64,000 nt of DNA from Eucommia ulmoides. Taxonomy: Eukaryota > Streptophyta > Magnoliopsida > Garryales > Eucommiaceae. Numbering within the stretch: the stretch's first letter is position 1; each line of letters opens with the position of its first letter. The DNA is taken from positions 62,001-126,000 of the forward strand of contig CM028328.1 of the NCBI GenBank assembly GCA_016647705.1, in the 5' to 3' direction. The position numbers and the translations under genes are program-made. Shown piece by piece: positions 60,901 to 64,000 of the stretch. The notes beneath the pieces are model-generated. The model saw only the letters and a list, made by a program, of their open reading frames with translations, was not told the DNA's origin and ran no database searches.

Positions 60901-62011
60901 TCCTACGTCTTTGATTAGTGGCAGCGTAGAAGAATTTAGTGTTCTTATCCCCAACATTAAGCCAGCTTATTCTAGATTTTTGGTGCCAGAGAATTTCCTC
61001 TTTACGCAAAATCTCAGCATATTGATTTTTAAGATCTTTTTCCAAAGCATCTAACCAGCTTGAATACTTAGTGTCCTGGTGCTTTTGAATCCCATAGATT
61101 CTAGCCAGAAGATGCTTCTTGATTTTGAAGATGTTACCAAAAACGTTTCTGTTCCATGTGAGAACTTTCTTTCTAAAGTTGTCTAAATTATTTACCAAGT
61201 TATTAAGATCGTTAGACCAATTTTCCTCCAGAAAAGATTCAAAGCAGGGATGTTCAAGCCACATAGCTTCGAATCTAAACGGGCGGGAGTAATTGCTCAT
61301 ATTAACCCCAAGGGCATGAATAAGAATAGGAGAGTGGTCAGAATACGTACGTGGGAGGTTTTCCACCCTAGCATTAGGAAAAGAGGTACACCATTGATCA
61401 TTGGCTAAAGCACGGTCCAGCCTTTTGTTGATCCTTAGCCCATTTTGAGCCATTCCAGACCAGGTAGTAGCAGGCCCGCTGGCGCCCAGATCATTCAAAC
61501 CACAACAGGAAATATTGGCATTGAAAATGTTAATGCGATGAATGTCCTGTGTACTAGCAGCTCCAAATTTCTCTGCCTGGGAGCAGATATCATTATAGTC
61601 ACCCACCGCCAACCAGGGAGAATCGTTCGACTGGGAAAATCTTTTCATCTCTTCCCAGAGATCTCTTCTCCGACTGGGGTTTGGGTTTCCATAGATAGCT
61701 GAAAGCACCCAGTTGTCAAAACCCACTTTAGCAACTTTAGCATGAATCACCTGGTTAGTGGCATGAATTTGGTTAACCAAGACTTCATCCGGGTTCCATA
61801 GCATCCATATCCCACCAAATCGGCCAATATGGTCAATATAGGTCACTGCTTTCAGCCCCAAGGTATTAAAAAAATTCCCCATAGAATCAAAGTTCACCTT
61901 GGTCTCTAGCAGAATCACCATATCAGGTTTTTTAGAATTAAAGATGTCCCGAAACAAATTTCGGAACTGGTTGTTACCAGCACCACGACAATTCCAAGCG
62001 AGGATCCGCAT
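57917..62011 (-). CDS. LINE ORF2: endonuclease, reverse transcriptase, RNase H
   Basis: ORF2 nicks target DNA and copies LINE RNA into it. Length 1,364 codons from MRILAWNCRGAGN. Endonuclease about residues 1-225 (LLETKV, VGDYND, YSDHSPI); reverse transcriptase about 470-820 (FRPISLCNVPYK, GLRQGDPLSPYLF, catalytic FFADD near residue 690); zinc-binding region about 1015-1105 (CKRCNGSIESIDHALKHC); RNase H about 1200-1335 (NTDGSARGNPG, SLEAE, VESDSQ). The last catalytic Asp of RNase H is Asn here (YANFLA where ADFLA is usual). Three in-frame stops at 60326-60328 (TAA), 59672-59674 (TAG) and 59654-59656 (TAG) each differ by one transition from a plausible Gln or Trp codon; the third stands where the family has Trp (NWKAKNLSIAGR). 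No frameshift. Start chosen because the endonuclease begins there. Confidence 0.92.
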
Positions 62012-62054
62012 AGAAAAACTGAGAGGGATAGATTGGGAAAACAGAAACTCCTGG

Positions 62055-63938
62055 TTACTGAGCTTCAGAAGGCTCATGCACCTCATCACCAGCATGTCCC
62101 ATGCTTCCACACTTTCCATCACCATTTTCATGGTTGATATTTCTGAGGCTTGATTCTCCATGATTTCCATGGTTAATCTTGCCTCTCCCATCATCCAAAT
62201 CACTTCTACACATTGCATCAAGTCTTCCTCTTTCTCCAATAGTAACGACAGTGGCCATTTTTGGAGGAGACTTGTTCGTATCTCTTGCATAGTTCGGTCT
62301 CAGATTGAGTTGATTGTCTAGGGGTTTCAAATTTCGGGTCAGAATTGGAGTTGGGGTGGGATTTGAGCATGGAGTGGGTTTGTAAGAAATTGTCGAGGAG
62401 ACCTTATCTTTAGGGTTGGGAAAGAGATCGAGAGTACCTTCATTTGATTGATTGGACGGTCTCTGCACAGACTCCCCCATCATAACTCTGCCATTTCTCT
62501 GATCAATCAAGCCGTCCGGCGTGCACTTGGGAATAGGAAGCGTCTCCTTTCCTCGAGCCCCATGATCTCCTTCATTACCCAAAAAATGAGAGTCTCCTTT
62601 ATAGATGACCGTTCTGGTTCCAGACGCCTTCTGGAACCATCCCTTTTGACTAGGGTTGTTGACCAGATTTCTATTCCCTTGGGCTTGTTTCTATTTGCCC
62701 ATCTCCTTAGTGTTGAAATCCCCTTTGGGCCCATTTTTCCTGGGCTTAGCATCCTGGGCTCTCTTAGCCTTGTCTTGTTCCCCAACTTCTCTATTAGATA
62801 ATCCATTGTTATTCGGCCCCTTTGCTGAACCCTGGTTATCCCTTTTAATTTTTGGCTTCCCAAACCTCCTTTGTTTCTTGACAACTAACCAAGGCCCATG
62901 CCCATCATCCTCATCAGAAACCATGGCTGGTTCATTAGCCCCTAGGGTCGTAGCTGCAACTGGGGGACTGACTTCTTGATTGGACATGGTCTCGAGCCCA
63001 GTGTTCCCGCCCGTTGGATTGCCGGCCCCTTCTCCGGTTGTCTTCTCCATTTCCTTCTCACTTTTTTCCAGCGAATTGATATTCTGGTTTGCCTTAGAAT
63101 TTTCATATGGACACATCTCCATTCTGTGATTCACTCTCCCGCAACTGTAGCATAGCCCATGTAAGCTCTCATATTCAATTCTAAAGATCATCCCCCTCAT
63201 TCGGAATCGAGCAACCAGAGGCTTGTTGAGATCAATTTCCACACAAATTCTCGCAAACTTGCCTCTGTAAGCTGCCGCCGCGTTGCCGTCGATTTTGATT
63301 GGCCTCCCAATCTTCTTTCCGATGCTATAAAGAATGGGGGATTCGTAGTATTCAAATGGGATGTTTGGTAACCTGACCCAGACAGCCGTACGGGAGTCAG
63401 TTGCAAACTCCGGTCTGAAATCCGGTTCCCATTTTCTAACTGTGAGGTAGTGATCCAAGATCACCCAGGGGCCTTCAGTGAGTACTCGGTGCGCATCTGT
63501 AATCCGATCAAATTTTGCCAAGTAGAAACCATAATTGAGATCGATAAGTTCAAAGTCACCTTGTAGTTTCCATATGGCCCTAGCCCTGTCACAGAGGATT
63601 TTGTATCCAATTGATCTTCCCATGAGTCTGATAATGAGGGTGTCTTTCCACCTTTCCCTAATTTGGGATAAAACAGAGTCCGAGATGGAAACTTCCGGAA
63701 TGCCTTCCCCCTGGGCAGTTTCATTTTCCTTCGAGGGGCTTTCCTCTTCAATTGGATCCTCCTCTTCTTCATCAAAGTAAACCTCCTCCAGTATTCTTTT
63801 TGGAAGATCATTGTTCCCTTTTAAGACATCTCTGAACGATTTGGTCTGCGGTTGCATGAGGGTTTCTTTGTCTTGCATGGTTATCTCGTTCTGGGTATTC
63901 ATGTCAGGCGTCGTCTGGATATGCATAAGTGGAGCCAT
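62055..63938 (-). CDS. LINE ORF1: gag-like nucleic-acid-binding protein
   Basis: ORF1 proteins package LINE RNA. 627 codons in one frame. An acidic N-terminal region (EEVYFDEEEEDPIEEE) is followed by a DUF4283-type domain (about residues 90-250, GPWVILDHYLTVRKWEPDF, VWVRLPNIPFEYY) and a CCHC zinc knuckle CYSCGRVNHRMEMC (about residue 270). A long Lys/Asn/Gly-rich tail follows. One in-frame TAG at 62691-62693 interrupts it in the low-complexity tail, and the frame stays open for another 211 codons afterwards. The start at 63938 is the first ATG in frame within the window. Confidence 0.88.
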
Positions 63939-64000
63939 CGACAGCGCTTGAAACCCATTTTCCTCCCTTGCTCTTTCCTCTATTTCCGTATTATCTTCCT

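Larger units (their letters stand above)
57877..64000 (-). mobile_element. Nearly intact L1-type plant LINE
   Basis: Minus-strand LINE of over 6.1 kb, with its 5' end beyond the window. Poly(A) is the T run 57877-57892. The 3' UTR is about 24 bases. ORF2 runs from 62011 to 57917 and ORF1 from 63938 to 62055, 43 bases apart. All domains are present in order, with no frameshift; only four in-frame stops interrupt the two ORFs, so this is a young insertion. It sits in the ORF1 tail of the older LINE to its left. The target duplication cannot be checked because the other end is outside. Confidence 0.93.

Overview
This window reads as nuclear DNA from a flowering plant, most likely a eudicot with a repeat-rich genome. 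It is AT-rich, has GT-AG introns and many microsatellites, contains a nuclear light-harvesting gene with a plastid transit peptide, and is mostly transposable elements of typical plant lineages. I cannot name the species.

Layout. 1-8176 is a Ty3/gypsy chromovirus of Tekay type (element A, minus strand) with two long LTRs. It sits in the leader of a second gypsy element (B), of which one LTR remains (about 8198-14044). That LTR is split by a Helitron with both ends recognisable (9124-13778, minus strand). Next comes a gene island with three host genes, all on the plus strand: LHCB5 (CP26 antenna protein, 14789-16355, six exons), a plant RAD52-type gene (25265-27697, four exons, with an 8-bp near-duplication that shifts the frame near its end) and an RRM RNA-binding protein of the ARP1/RBM24-38 type (35219-37570, six exons, one probable GC-AG intron). 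Between these genes lie two related copia elements (C1, 16744-20926, partial; C2, 27867-33264, both LTRs and a target duplication) and a Tat-type gypsy fragment (D, 20927 to about 25010) whose LTR is filled with hairpin-forming repeats.

From 39 kb on there are no convincing host genes. In order: a 5'-truncated LINE with a fold-back 5' junction (39080-41107), a short copia element (C3, 41790-44695), two copies of an unidentified 1-kb repeat with a small gypsy fragment between them (44696-47975), a solo gypsy LTR with a perfect target duplication (48671-51329), a copia-type LTR remnant (about 51780-53620), an old LINE interrupted by a hAT-like element (54233-57876), and a nearly intact L1-type LINE (57877 to beyond the window end) whose two ORFs hold only four premature stops and no frameshift.

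The host genes are not an operon and share no pathway: one serves photosystem II light harvesting, one organellar or nuclear DNA repair, one RNA binding. I found no tRNA, rRNA or CRISPR. The less ordinary observations are the two Helitron ends, the hairpin arrays in three LTRs of two lineages, the footprint-like 8-bp duplication in RAD52, the fold-back LINE junction and the unidentified 1-kb repeat with a perfect 17-bp hairpin just before a TATA box.
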